A DNA stretch of 64,000 nt, from the NCBI RefSeq assembly GCF_050876985.1, contig NZ_JBPAPP010000002.1; one strand, given 5' to 3'. The notes beneath the pieces were generated by a model. The model had not been told where the DNA came from. It saw only the letters and a program-made list of their open reading frames with translations, and ran no database searches. Origin of the DNA: Halopseudomonas sp002296055 (GTDB lineage: Bacteria; Pseudomonadota; Gammaproteobacteria; Pseudomonadales; Pseudomonadaceae). Below are positions 51,812 to 61,131 of the stretch, one piece after another; within the stretch, counting starts at the first letter, position 1; each line of letters opens with the position of its first letter. The position numbers were made by a program, and so were the translations under genes.

Positions 51812-53242
51812 ATGCATACAGTAGAGAAAATCGGCGGCACCTCAATGAGCCGCTTTGAGGAAGTACTGAACAACATTTTCATTGGCCAACGTCAGGGTAC
51901 CGAGCTGTACCAGCGTGTTTTCGTTGTCTCTGCCTACAGCGGTATGACCAACATGCTGCTCGAACACAAGAAAACCGGCGAGCCCGGTGTGTACGAGCGC
52001 TTTGCCGACGCTCATAACGAGGACGCCTGGCTCGACGCGCTGGACGCCGTTCAGCAGGCCATGCTCAACAAGAACGCCGAGTTATTTACCGGCGAGTACG
52101 AGCTGCAAGCAGCCAATCGCTTTATCGAAGGCCGCATCAGCGACGTACGTGACTGCATGGTAAGCCTGCAGCAGCTGTGCTCCTACGGTCACTTTCAACT
52201 GACCGAGCACCTGATGAAAGTACGTGAAATGCTGGCTTCGCTGGGCGAAGCGCATAGCGCCTTCAACACCGTGCTGGCGCTGAAGAAGCGCGGCGTCAAC
52301 GCCCGCCTGGCGGACCTCACCGGCTGGAACCAGCGCGAGCCCAAGACGTTCCAGGACATGGTGCGCGACAGCTTTGACGGTATCGACTTTAGCCGTGAGC
52401 TGGTAGTTGCTACCGGCTACACGCACTGCAGCGAAGGCCTGATGAACACCTTCGACCGCGGCTACAGCGAAATCACCTTCGCACAGATCGCGGCCGCCAC
52501 CGGCGCACGCGAGGCGATTATTCACAAGGAATACCACCTCTCCAGTGCCGACCCGACCCTGGTGGGCGTCGATAAGGTGGTGACCATCGGTCGCACCAAC
52601 TACGACGTGGCGGACCAGCTGTCAAACCTGGGCATGGAGGCAATCCACCCTAAGGCGGCACGTACGCTGCGCCGCGCCGGCATTCACCTGCGCATCAAAA
52701 ACGCCTTTGAGCCGGATCACGGCGGCACCCTGATCAGCCAGGACTACTGCAGCGAGAAACCCTGCGTTGAGATTATCGCCGGCCGCAAAGACGTGTTTGG
52801 CATCGAGGTCTTCGACCAAGAGATGCTGGGCGACGTGGAATACGACCTGGAGATCACTAAGCTGCTGCGCAAGCTCAAGCTGTATGTGGTGAATAAGGAC
52901 TCGGATGCCAACAGCATCACCTACTACATCTCCGGCTCGCGCAAGATGATCAACCGCGCTTCGCGCCTGATCGAAGAGCGCTACCCGATGGCCGAGGTTA
53001 ACGTGCACAACATCGCTATCGTCTCGGCGATCGGCTCAGACCTGAAGGTCAAGGGCATTCTCGCCAAGACCGTGGCGGCCCTGGCCGAAGCCGGCATCAG
53101 CATCCAGGCGGTGCATCAGTCGATCCGCCAGGTAGAGATGCAGTGCGTGGTTCAGGAAGAGGACTACGACGCCGCGATTGCTGCGCTGCACCGCGCACTG
53201 ATCGAGCCGGAAAATCACGGCGATGTGATCGTCGCCGCCTGA
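51812..53242 (+). CDS. ask: aspartate kinase of the ectoine-specific type (Ask_Ect)
   Basis: A 476-residue aspartokinase starting MHTVEKIGGTSMSRFEEV, with FVVSAYSGMTNMLLEHK, TGYTHCSEGLMNTFDRGYSEI, DQLSNLGMEAIHPKAA and a C-terminal ACT pair (IAIVSAIGSDLKVKGIL). Its place right behind ectD and the divergence from the usual LysC length identify the feedback-resistant enzyme feeding aspartate semialdehyde to EctB. It is 66 bp after ectD. Salt-induced supply of precursor without lysine/threonine inhibition is the known role. Confidence 0.94.
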   Translation: MHTVEKIGGTSMSRFEEVLNNIFIGQRQGTELYQRVFVVSAYSGMTNMLLEHKKTGEPGVYERFADAHNEDAWLDALDAVQQAMLNKNAELFTGEYELQAANRFIEGRISDVRDCMVSLQQLCSYGHFQLTEHLMKVREMLASLGEAHSAFNTVLALKKRGVNARLADLTGWNQREPKTFQDMVRDSFDGIDFSRELVVATGYTHCSEGLMNTFDRGYSEITFAQIAAATGAREAIIHKEYHLSSADPTLVGVDKVVTIGRTNYDVADQLSNLGMEAIHPKAARTLRRAGIHLRIKNAFEPDHGGTLISQDYCSEKPCVEIIAGRKDVFGIEVFDQEMLGDVEYDLEITKLLRKLKLYVVNKDSDANSITYYISGSRKMINRASRLIEERYPMAEVNVHNIAIVSAIGSDLKVKGILAKTVAALAEAGISIQAVHQSIRQVEMQCVVQEEDYDAAIAALHRALIEPENHGDVIVAA

Positions 53243-53262
53243 TTCTCCAAGGCAGCAGTAAC

Positions 53263-53296
53263 ACGCACAAACCCGGCTCCGGCCGGGTTTGTGCGT
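53263..53296 (+). terminator. Rho-independent terminator of ectABCD-ask
   Basis: A perfect 15-bp stem (ACGCACAAACCCGGC / GCCGGGTTTGTGCGT) with a four-base loop ends 43 bp before the next gene. It is followed by TATAG, with no T-run. Confidence 0.75.
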
Positions 53297-53338
53297 TATA
53301 GTCGGGCAACAGGAATAACCCGATAACGGAATGCTGTT

Positions 53339-54958
53339 GTGATTGAAGCTGTCTGGATTGCCTTTGCCTTTGGCCTGGGTCTGCTATTCAAGCAGATAGG
53401 CCTACCCCCTTTGATTGGTTACCTAGGTGCCGGGTTCGCCCTCTCGTTGCTGGGTGAGCGCGTTGGCGTTGGCCCCGACGACAGCTACATTCTCACGCAC
53501 ATTGCCCACCTGGGTGTGCTGCTGCTGCTCTTCACTGTCGGTTTGAAGCTGAAGGTGAAGAATCTGGTGCGCCCAGAGGTAGTTGGCGGCAGCCTGCTGC
53601 ACTTCGGACTGTCCACCGCGCTATTCCTTCCCGCCTTCCTCTACTTACTTGATCTGCCCCTGGGCGAGGCCTCCCTGCTCGCCATGGCGCTCTCGTTCTC
53701 CAGCACCGTGCTGGCCGCCAAGGTGCTGGAGGGCAAACGCGAACTGCGTGCCTTCCACGGCCGGGTCGCGATTGGCGTACTGATCATGCAGGACCTGATC
53801 GCCCTGGTGGCTATCAGCATTGCCAGCGGCAAGAGTCCATCAAGCTGGGCCCTGATGGTGCTGATTCTGCCGCTGTGCAAACCCATTCTGTACAAGCTGC
53901 TCGACTTGAGCGGCCACGAAGAGCTGATGGTGTTGCTCGGACTGCTGCTGGCACTGGTGGTCGGCGGTGCCGGTTTTGAAAAGCTGGGGCTCAGCTCTGA
54001 GCTGGGCGCGCTGGCGTTCGGCGCCATGCTGGCCGGCCACAAGCGCGCTGGCGAGCTGTCCCAGTCGCTATGGAGTCTGAAAGAGATATTCCTGGTCGGC
54101 TTTTTCCTGCAGATAGGCCTGGGCGGCCTGCCGGATCAGCACGCGCTGATCTTCGCACTGATCATGACGCTGCTGCTGCCGCTGAAAAGCGCACTGTTTT
54201 TCCTGCTCTTCGTGGGCTTCAAGCTACGCGCCCGCAGCGCCTTCCTGAGCAGCCTGACACTGACCAACTACAGCGAGTTCGGGCTGATCATGGCCAGCCT
54301 GGTGCTGCCGCAATGGCTGGTGCCACTGGCACTGACCGTCGCCTTCTCCTTTGTGATATCCGCTCCGCTGAACCGGATCGTGCACGGCATCTATGAGCAT
54401 ATAGCACCGCTGCTCACCCGCTTTGAACGCGACATACGCCACCCGGACGAACAACCAATCACCCTGGATGACGCGCAGATTCTAATCATGGGCCTGGGCC
54501 GGACCGGCCGGGCAGCCTACGACAACCTGTCAGAGAAGGGTTACCGGGTGATTGCCCTGGACTCCGACCCGGTTGCCGTGGAAACCAGCCTGCAGGCTGG
54601 TCGCCGCGCCCTGTTCGCCGATGCCGAGGATCCGGTGTTCTGGCAAAACCTGGATATGCCCAACATCCACTCGGTGATCCTGGCCATGAACGATGCCGAA
54701 GCGAAAACCATCACCGTGCACAATCTGCGCGGCCGTGGCTTCAGCGGCCTGATCGTATCCCACGCCATGTACGAGGATATCGCTCGGCGCATCATCCAGG
54801 CCGGTGCCGACCACACTTACCTGACCATGAGCGAAGCCGGCACCGGCCTCGCCGAGCATGTGGCACGTAGCATTCAGGAACGCAGTGCCCTGCTCAGCGA
54901 CGGGGCGCCAGGAATTCGGCCACCTGCGCGGCCGCCGCAGCCGGATGCTCCAGCATGA
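53339..54958 (+). CDS. KefB/YbaL-type cation:proton antiporter with TrkA-N domain
   Basis: A 539-residue membrane protein. Residues 1-360 hold about 12 helices of the CPA2 monovalent cation/proton antiporter type (GYLGAGFALSLLGER, SFSSTVLAAKVLEGK, GALAFGAMLAGH). A cytosolic RCK/TrkA-N domain follows (LIMGLGRTGRAAYDNL, nucleotide fold). It probably exports K+ or Na+ and fits with osmotic control next to the ectoine genes, though a separate promoter and a strong terminator lie between. The start is GTG 53339. Its last 65 bp overlap the convergent hydrolase gene. Confidence 0.86.
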   Translation: MIEAVWIAFAFGLGLLFKQIGLPPLIGYLGAGFALSLLGERVGVGPDDSYILTHIAHLGVLLLLFTVGLKLKVKNLVRPEVVGGSLLHFGLSTALFLPAFLYLLDLPLGEASLLAMALSFSSTVLAAKVLEGKRELRAFHGRVAIGVLIMQDLIALVAISIASGKSPSSWALMVLILPLCKPILYKLLDLSGHEELMVLLGLLLALVVGGAGFEKLGLSSELGALAFGAMLAGHKRAGELSQSLWSLKEIFLVGFFLQIGLGGLPDQHALIFALIMTLLLPLKSALFFLLFVGFKLRARSAFLSSLTLTNYSEFGLIMASLVLPQWLVPLALTVAFSFVISAPLNRIVHGIYEHIAPLLTRFERDIRHPDEQPITLDDAQILIMGLGRTGRAAYDNLSEKGYRVIALDSDPVAVETSLQAGRRALFADAEDPVFWQNLDMPNIHSVILAMNDAEAKTITVHNLRGRGFSGLIVSHAMYEDIARRIIQAGADHTYLTMSEAGTGLAEHVARSIQERSALLSDGAPGIRPPARPPQPDAPA

Positions 54959-55772
54959 AACAGTGCCCGCCAGCCGTCTGGTGGGCACTAACCTGACGGT
55001 TGCTGACTGCCAGGCGCTTGGCTGACTGAATGACAAAGGGATAGGTGCGGTCGCCGTAGACAATGTGCGTTGGCGTCTTCAGACGACGCAGCGACGACCA
55101 GAGCCCCTTGGGCATGGTGCGAAACACCTCGGCTTCGCGGCTGGGGCGACAGCATAGCTCGACACCCCCACCCTGACGCTCACGCAGTGCATGTGCGATG
55201 TGCGCCTCAAAGGCCGTCTCGTCCCAACCGCGGAACATGCCACGATTGTGCAAGCCGGCGTGCGCGGCGGTCCGATCCGGCCAGTAGTCACGCCGTGCAG
55301 CAGCGCGCTTGGCAACCGCGTGATCATTCAGCCCAACCAGTCCCAGGCCACGCCGCAGGGCGATCAGCGCCGGCGGAAAGAAAACCGGGTCCAGCAGCAC
55401 TGCACGCTCAAACAGACTCGGGTTGGTCGCCATCATCAAGGCGCTCAGCACGCCACCAAAGCTATGACCACAAGCCACGCTAGGCACATCGCCAAATTGC
55501 TCTCGCCCGGCACGCAGTGCTTCAGCGGCAGCTTCTGCATTGCGATTCCAGCCAACAAAGCGCTCTCCATGATCACTATGGCCATGCCCCTGCAAGTCGC
55601 ACAGCCACAGGTCAAAGTCCTTGGCTAACAGCGCCAGCATGGGCTCGTAGGTACGGGTGCAAAAGCCGTTGCCGTGCAAAAAATGCAGTAGCGGCTTGCC
55701 GCTGGGAGGCGTGTGCCAACCACGCAGGGTAAATCCGGCGCTGACATCCTGCGCCCAGGGTAACAACTCCAT
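54894..55772 (-). CDS. alpha/beta hydrolase
   Basis: A 292-residue hydrolase with HGNGFC (oxyanion region), CGHSFGG (nucleophile Ser) and a C-terminal TAGGHCFMLEHP, whose His completes the triad. The acid is probably the Asp in VYGDRTYP. The substrate is unknown; a lipase/esterase or lactonase role is equally likely. I chose ATG 55770-55772 with GGGGAG upstream. It converges with the antiporter gene (65-bp overlap of C-termini) and is divergent from the hydrolase at 55884. Confidence 0.85.
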   Translation of the reverse strand: MELLPWAQDVSAGFTLRGWHTPPSGKPLLHFLHGNGFCTRTYEPMLALLAKDFDLWLCDLQGHGHSDHGERFVGWNRNAEAAAEALRAGREQFGDVPSVACGHSFGGVLSALMMATNPSLFERAVLLDPVFFPPALIALRRGLGLVGLNDHAVAKRAAARRDYWPDRTAAHAGLHNRGMFRGWDETAFEAHIAHALRERQGGGVELCCRPSREAEVFRTMPKGLWSSLRRLKTPTHIVYGDRTYPFVIQSAKRLAVSNRQVSAHQTAGGHCFMLEHPAAAAAQVAEFLAPRR

Positions 55773-55883
55773 CCAGCGAACTCCCCGAAAACTCAAAGCA
55801 GCCAGTCTAATTCGCCATCTTCAGCCTGTCAGTGGCATTCCCGTCTGTTAATCTGGCAATTCGGCCTTGATAGCGACTCAACC

Positions 55884-56660
55884 ATGCTAAATACCCTGGC
55901 AACCGGCTCCGGCCCAACCCTGGTCTGGGCCCACGGCCTGATGTACTCGATGCAGTTTGAAAGCCAAACCGGCTGGTTTCATCCCCTTAAAGATGACGGC
56001 ATTCAGCGGCTGCGCTTTGATGCACGTGGCCACGGCTTGTCGCCGGTCGGTAACGGCATGCAAGACTACCTCTGGTCGGCACAGGCCACAGACATGCTGA
56101 ACGTGGCGAGACACCAGACCTTCGCACCGATAGCGCTGGGTGGACAATCGATGGGCTCGGCGGCCGCGCTGCTGGCAGCGTTGCAACGGCCTCACGAGGT
56201 CACTTGCCTGATACTGGCCACTCCTCCCTGCTTCTGGCAGAGCCGGCCTTTGCAGGTGCAACGCTACCGTCAGATGCAGCGCCTCCTTCAACAGCGCGGC
56301 ATAGATAGCCTGATTGCCCTGGCCAAGCGCTACCCAGCCCTACCCGCCTGGCTGTTGGAGGCCCGCCCAGAGCATGCCAAGGCTGCGCTGCAGGCTATGA
56401 GACAGATGTCGCAAGACAGTCTGATGGACATGCTTGAGGCCGCCTGTCAGTGCGATCTGCCGCCACCCGACAGCCTGAGCGCGTTGCAGATCCCGACGCT
56501 GATTCTGGCCTGGCGGGACGATCCCATTCACCCATTACACAGCGCAGAGCAACTGGCCGCCAAGCTACCGCAGGCCCAGCTACAGGTCATAGACAACGCC
56601 GCACAGCTAGCTGACTGGCCGCAACAGATCAGCAACTTTGTGCTGCAGCACGCGGGTTAA
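55884..56660 (+). CDS. alpha/beta hydrolase lacking an obvious catalytic His
   Basis: A 258-residue protein with HGLMYSM, FDARGHGLS and GGQSMGSA (nucleophile elbow Ser). The acid may be in AWRDDPIHP. The expected C-terminal GH motif is replaced by DNAAQLADWPQQI, and no other His sits at that position. It could be inactive, or use the His in DDPIHPLHS. It faces the hydrolase at 54894 across 111 bp and overlaps the SIMPL gene by 4 bp convergently. Confidence 0.75.
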   Translation: MLNTLATGSGPTLVWAHGLMYSMQFESQTGWFHPLKDDGIQRLRFDARGHGLSPVGNGMQDYLWSAQATDMLNVARHQTFAPIALGGQSMGSAAALLAALQRPHEVTCLILATPPCFWQSRPLQVQRYRQMQRLLQQRGIDSLIALAKRYPALPAWLLEARPEHAKAALQAMRQMSQDSLMDMLEAACQCDLPPPDSLSALQIPTLILAWRDDPIHPLHSAEQLAAKLPQAQLQVIDNAAQLADWPQQISNFVLQHAG

Positions 56661-57373
56661 TCCAGGCTGTAATCAATATTGGTCACCACTCGGATGCGCT
56701 TAACCTCTGGAGTGAAGGGGTCAACGTCTTCAATCGAAAAGTAACCTTGAGAGGCCCGCCGGATATTGCCCACGGTACTGCCGGAATCACGTGCGAACTG
56801 GTCTGCAGCGGCGCGCGCATCTGCGGTGGCATCAGCAATCATCTGCGGCTTGATCGATTCAAGCTGGGTGAAAATGAAGCTGGGCTGAAACTCGTAACTC
56901 TGGGTCAGGGCCACCCCCGACTTCACCAGCTCCCCCACGCTCTGCATGCCCGCCTTCACGCCATCGACGTCGTCAGTGCGCACCAAGACCGTCACCTCCG
57001 CGCGGTAGCGCTCGGGCGCCAGGTTGGCGCCGTAACTGTTGGCGTGCTGGTCGACTATTTTGGGCACGGATAATTGGATATCCGCTTCAGTAAACCCCTT
57101 GAGCAGCAAAAAGGAGCGCACCAGTCCCTGCTGGGTTTCAATGTCAGCCTGCAGGCGATCGAGACTGTCACCACTGACACTGAAATTCACCGGCCAAAGC
57201 GCCAGATCGGCGGCCACCTCACGCTCTGCCAATCCTTTGACACTCACCACCCGATCAGCGCCGCGAAACTCCAGCAGCCCGGTTTTCAGGCTCACCCCTA
57301 TAAACGCCAGTGCCAGAGCGATCAGCAATGCCGCCAGTAGCGACCAGAGGGAAAAACGGCTTACTCCAGACAT
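56657..57373 (-). CDS. SIMPL-domain (DUF541) periplasmic protein
   Basis: A 238-residue protein with a membrane anchor or signal at 8-30 (LWSLLAALLIALALAFIGVSL) and a SIMPL domain. VVSVKGLAEREVAADLALWPV is the first block, then the coiled central helix, YRAEVTVLVRT, and the Ala-rich ADATADARAAADQFARDSG. E. coli YggE, a relative, protects against oxidative stress. The stretch ends VKRIRVVTNIDYSLD, a common C-terminus. It is divergent from motC by 160 bp. Confidence 0.85.
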   Translation of the reverse strand: MSGVSRFSLWSLLAALLIALALAFIGVSLKTGLLEFRGADRVVSVKGLAEREVAADLALWPVNFSVSGDSLDRLQADIETQQGLVRSFLLLKGFTEADIQLSVPKIVDQHANSYGANLAPERYRAEVTVLVRTDDVDGVKAGMQSVGELVKSGVALTQSYEFQPSFIFTQLESIKPQMIADATADARAAADQFARDSGSTVGNIRRASQGYFSIEDVDPFTPEVKRIRVVTNIDYSLD

Positions 57374-57533
57374 AGACTCACTCCAACCGGGTCAGTTAAC
57401 AGCCCCACCAAACAGCGCTGCGCGTTTGCAATATCACCTAAGCATCTTAGAATAGACGACTGAACCACCACACAAATTCCTTACGCCGAGCCACTCGGCA
57501 ACTAACCTCGTTGTCTCGCTCCAGGAGTCCCTG

Positions 57534-58310
57534 TTGGATCTCGCAACCCTAATAGGCCTGATCGGCGCCATCGCCATTATCGGCGCTTCGATTCTCCTGG
57601 GCACTGGCGCCCAGGTATTCTTCAACGTCCCTTCCCTGCTCATCGTCCTGGGCGGCAGCCTGTTCGTGGTATTGGCCAAATTCAGCTTTGGTCAATTTAT
57701 TGGCGCCATCAAGGTTGCAGGTCGTGCGTTCCGCTTCAAGCTGCCCGACACCGAAGCGAGCATCAGCGAGCTGGTCGAGTTGGCTACCCTGTCACGCAAA
57801 CAGGGGTTGCTGGCCCTTGAAGAGAAGGAAATCTCACAGCCCTTCCTCGCCAGCGGCATCCAGCTGCTGATCGATGGTCACCCCCAGGAGACCGTCAAGG
57901 CCATCCTGGAGAAGGAACGCCTGCTCACCCTGGAGCGCAACCGCTGGGGCGCCAAGGTATTTTCCGCACTGGGTGACGTTGGCCCGGCGATGGGGATGAT
58001 CGGTACGCTGATTGGTCTAGTGCAGATGCTATCGAACATGGAAGACCCTAAGTCGATTGGCCCTGCCATGGCGGTAGCCCTGCTGACCACCCTGTACGGG
58101 GCCATGCTGGCCACCATGATCTGTCTGCCGATTGCCGATAAGCTGACCCTGCGCATGACCGAAGAAGCGCGCATGCAGGCCCTGTGGATCGACGCTGTCC
58201 TGGCCATCCAGGAAGGCACCAACCCCCGCGTCATTGAACAGTTGCTGCGCAGCTACCTGCCGCAGGACAAGCGCGACAAAACCGCCAGCGGTGAGGCACA
58301 GGACGCCTGA
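57534..58310 (+). CDS. motC: flagellar stator subunit MotC/PomA type
   Basis: A 258-residue inner-membrane protein with four membrane helices, a large cytoplasmic loop (about 60-150) and the stator signature GDVGPAMGMIGTLIGLVQML followed by PAMAVALLTTLYGAMLATMICLPIADKL. Charged loop residues for rotor contact (EKERLLTLERN) are present. It starts at TTG 57534 with CAGGAG. It forms an ion-driven motor with the next gene, which overlaps by 1 nt (TGATG). Ion choice (H+ or Na+) cannot be decided here. Confidence 0.92.
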   Translation: MDLATLIGLIGAIAIIGASILLGTGAQVFFNVPSLLIVLGGSLFVVLAKFSFGQFIGAIKVAGRAFRFKLPDTEASISELVELATLSRKQGLLALEEKEISQPFLASGIQLLIDGHPQETVKAILEKERLLTLERNRWGAKVFSALGDVGPAMGMIGTLIGLVQMLSNMEDPKSIGPAMAVALLTTLYGAMLATMICLPIADKLTLRMTEEARMQALWIDAVLAIQEGTNPRVIEQLLRSYLPQDKRDKTASGEAQDA

Positions 58311-59224
58311 TGGACGAGCTGGAGGACGACAAGCCAGGAATCCCGGCGTGGGTCATGACCTTCGCCGACCTGATGTCACTGCTGATGTGCTTTTTCGTAC
58401 TACTGCTGTCGTTCTCCGAGATCGACGCGCAGAAGTTCAAGCAGATTGCCGGCGAACTGTCCAAGGCCTTTGGCGTGCAACGGGAGATACCCGCGCTGGA
58501 CATCCCCATGGGTACCAGCCCGATCTTCGACAACTTCTCGCCCGGTAAACCCGAGCCGACGCCGGTAGACAGCGTTCGTCAGCAAACCACAGAACAAGCG
58601 CCCCAGCTCGACACCCTGCGCGCGGAAATGGAGACCGAGCTGCAGGAACAGGTGCAGAGCACCACCGAGCAACAGATCGACACCAGCGTCGATGCCTTGC
58701 GTGATGTGCTGGAGAACGAGCTGCAGGAGGGCCGCATTCAGCTGGAGCACGACCGTAAACGCATCATCATTCGCGTCGAGGAGAAAGGCTCGTTCCCCTC
58801 TGGCTCAGCCGACATGACCGAAGACTTCCATGCCATGCTCGACCGCATTGCCGAGGTACTGGTCGAACTGCCGGGCGAAATTACCATCGAGGGACATACC
58901 GACAATATCCCGATCCATACCAGCCGCTTCCAGTCCAACTGGGACCTGTCAGCTGCACGTGCATCGTCGGTAGCCAACGCCCTGCTGCTGGGTGACAGCA
59001 TCAAGCCCGAGCGCATCCGCGTGCAGGGCTATGCCGAAACGCGCCCGCGCGCCAGCAACGAATGGCCGGAGACGCGCGCACTGAACCGCAGGGTAGAGAT
59101 TATTCTCGATCTGACAGGCTCGATTGATGAGTACGAAGCGGAATTGCGCAGGCTGATGGAAGAAGACCTGGGCGACCTGATTCAGGACCTGGAGCTGCAG
59201 AACAACCCGTCTCCGCGCCCCTGA
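58310..59224 (+). CDS. motD: flagellar stator subunit MotD/PomB type
   Basis: A 304-residue protein: a single membrane helix at about 14-38 with the ion-carrying Asp in TFADLMSLLMCFFVLLL, a long linker (60-170), and a C-terminal OmpA-like peptidoglycan-binding domain (ITIEGHTDNIPIHTSRFQSNWDLSAARA, YAETRPRASNE). It is coupled to motC by a 1-nt overlap. Its stop lies immediately next to the flhB stop on the other strand, with no spacer. Confidence 0.92.
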   Translation: MDELEDDKPGIPAWVMTFADLMSLLMCFFVLLLSFSEIDAQKFKQIAGELSKAFGVQREIPALDIPMGTSPIFDNFSPGKPEPTPVDSVRQQTTEQAPQLDTLRAEMETELQEQVQSTTEQQIDTSVDALRDVLENELQEGRIQLEHDRKRIIIRVEEKGSFPSGSADMTEDFHAMLDRIAEVLVELPGEITIEGHTDNIPIHTSRFQSNWDLSAARASSVANALLLGDSIKPERIRVQGYAETRPRASNEWPETRALNRRVEIILDLTGSIDEYEAELRRLMEEDLGDLIQDLELQNNPSPRP

Positions 59225-60355
59225 TTAGCGCTTCAGATCGTCTGGAATGGGTGGTTCGGGCATCGGCCCCGGCCGCTTGCCCTGCCCCGCGCGGAACTGT
59301 CGTAACTGGAAGACGTAAGCCAGTACCTGCGCTACCGCCAGATACAAGCCAGCGGGAATCTCCCGATCCAGCTCGGTGCTGTAATACACCGCCCGCGCCA
59401 GCGGGGGTGATTCCAGCACCACAATCTGGTGCTCGCCCGCGACCTCACGAATACGCTGGGCCACCAGGTCGGCGCCCTTGGCCAACAACACCGGAGCACC
59501 GGTGGACAGCGGGTCGTACTTAAGGGCCACGGCGAAATGCGTCGGGTTGGTGATCACCACATCGGCCTGCGGCACCTTGCCCATCATCCGCCGCTCAGCC
59601 ATCTCGCGCTGTAGTTGGCGAATACGCCCTTTTACTTCCGGCTTGCCCTCGGAATCCTTGAACTCGTCCTTGACCTCCTGCTTGGTCATGCGCAGTTTTT
59701 GCTTGTGATCCCACAACTGGAACGGCACATCCACCGCTGCAATAAGAATCAACGAGGCCGACAGAATCAGCAGCGAAGAGCCCAGCACCCAGGCGCAATG
59801 CACTACCGCTGCGTGAAGCGACTCCTGCCCCATGCTCAGCAAATCTTCGGTACGCAAATGCAGCACCAGCAACGCCGCACCCAGCACCACCAGAAACTTG
59901 CCCAACGCCTTGAGCAGCTCAACCAGCGCCTTGAGGGAAAACATGCGCTTGAGCCCCGCCAAGGGGTTCATACGCTCGAACTTGGGGGCCAGCGAGCTGA
60001 CGCTGAACAGCCAACCACCCAGCATCACCGGCCCGACGATAGACGCGACCAGCAGCAGGAAAAACAGCGGCCCCAGCACCTCCAGCCCCTCCCCTACCGA
60101 GGCAAACAGGTGCAAGCCCATGCTGTCGTTGCTGTACAGGGCTTCGCGTTCAATGCTGAAGTTGAAGCTCATGATGTTCATCAGCTTCTGCGCCATCGCC
60201 GGCCCCAGCATCAGCAGCCCGATAGCCGCCACCATCACCACTGCCAGCGTATTGAGCTCGCGCGAGCGCGCCACTTGGCCTTTGTCACGCGACTCTTTAA
60301 GTCGCTTGCCCGTGGGCTCTTCTGTGCGTTCCTGACCGCTTTCGGATTCAGCCAT
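59225..60355 (-). CDS. flhB: flagellar export switch protein FlhB
   Basis: A 376-residue membrane component of the type III flagellar export gate. Four membrane helices (about 38-212) precede the cytosolic domain. The self-cleavage site NPTH is at 270-273 and controls the switch from rod/hook to filament export. Start motif GQERTEEPTGKRLKESRDKGQ is typical. ATG overlaps the fliR stop by 1 nt. A Pro-rich tail (PMPEPPIPDD) is usual in pseudomonads. Confidence 0.96.
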   Translation of the reverse strand: MAESESGQERTEEPTGKRLKESRDKGQVARSRELNTLAVVMVAAIGLLMLGPAMAQKLMNIMSFNFSIEREALYSNDSMGLHLFASVGEGLEVLGPLFFLLLVASIVGPVMLGGWLFSVSSLAPKFERMNPLAGLKRMFSLKALVELLKALGKFLVVLGAALLVLHLRTEDLLSMGQESLHAAVVHCAWVLGSSLLILSASLILIAAVDVPFQLWDHKQKLRMTKQEVKDEFKDSEGKPEVKGRIRQLQREMAERRMMGKVPQADVVITNPTHFAVALKYDPLSTGAPVLLAKGADLVAQRIREVAGEHQIVVLESPPLARAVYYSTELDREIPAGLYLAVAQVLAYVFQLRQFRAGQGKRPGPMPEPPIPDDLKR

Positions 60356-61131
60356 CAGCCCGCCCTCACCAGCGCCCGAAGATAAATCAGCGCTTCTGCA
60401 GCCAACTGCTGATAGTGCGCCAGCACGCTATCCATCAACACCCAGAGAATAAACAAGCCAAACACTAGCGTAAGCGGAAAACCGATAGAGAAAATGTTCA
60501 GCTGTGGCGCGGCGCGCATCATCACACCGAAGGAAATGTTGACGATCAGCAGCGCGGTGATCGCCGGCAGACCGATCAGAATGGCCGCTGAGAGCACCCA
60601 TGAAAAGCGCAGCACCAGGGCCTGAAAATCCAGCCGGCCCAGCGTCTCGCCGATCGGCAAGGTGGTGAAGCTCTCAACCAGCACCTCCAGCACCACCAGA
60701 TGGCCGTTCATGGCTAGAAACAGCAGGGTCACCAGCATGGTAAATACCTGTGCCACCACCGCCACGGAAATCCCCATGCTGGGGTCGTTCATCGATGCAA
60801 AGCCCAAACCCATCTGCATGGCGATGATCTGCCCGGCCAGCACATGCACCTGAAACAGCAGCTGCAAGGAAAAGCCCATCGCAGCGCCAATCAAAATCTG
60901 CTCACCAATCACCAGCCAGCTCTGCAACGACAAGGCATCCAGCATGGGTACTTCACCCACCTGCGGTGCGACCAGCGCGGTAATCGCCAGCGCCAGATAC
61001 AGGCGAATGCGCATGGGCAGCAGTTGGGTGCCGATGACCGGCATGGTCATCAGCAACGAGGCGATGCGGAACAGTACCCACAGGTAGCTGGCTACCCAGC
61101 GACTGATCTCGGCGCTGGAAAGCTCAAACAT
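60355..61131 (-). CDS. fliR: flagellar export protein FliR
   Basis: A 258-residue inner-membrane protein of the export gate, with about seven helices. LWVLFRIASLLMTMPVIGTQ at the start, GEQILIGAAMGFSLQLLFQ and PAITALLIVNISFGVMMRAAPQLNIFSIGFP are family blocks. It assembles with FliP and FliQ. It shares single bases with fliQ and flhB at its ends (TGATG), showing tight coupling. Confidence 0.96.
   Translation of the reverse strand: MFELSSAEISRWVASYLWVLFRIASLLMTMPVIGTQLLPMRIRLYLALAITALVAPQVGEVPMLDALSLQSWLVIGEQILIGAAMGFSLQLLFQVHVLAGQIIAMQMGLGFASMNDPSMGISVAVVAQVFTMLVTLLFLAMNGHLVVLEVLVESFTTLPIGETLGRLDFQALVLRFSWVLSAAILIGLPAITALLIVNISFGVMMRAAPQLNIFSIGFPLTLVFGLFILWVLMDSVLAHYQQLAAEALIYLRALVRAG

Noticed and set aside
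57485..57499. GCCGAG-CCA-CTCGGC hairpin before motC as terminator or operator
   Set aside because: Six-base stem with no T-run and no known site resemblance; could be chance.
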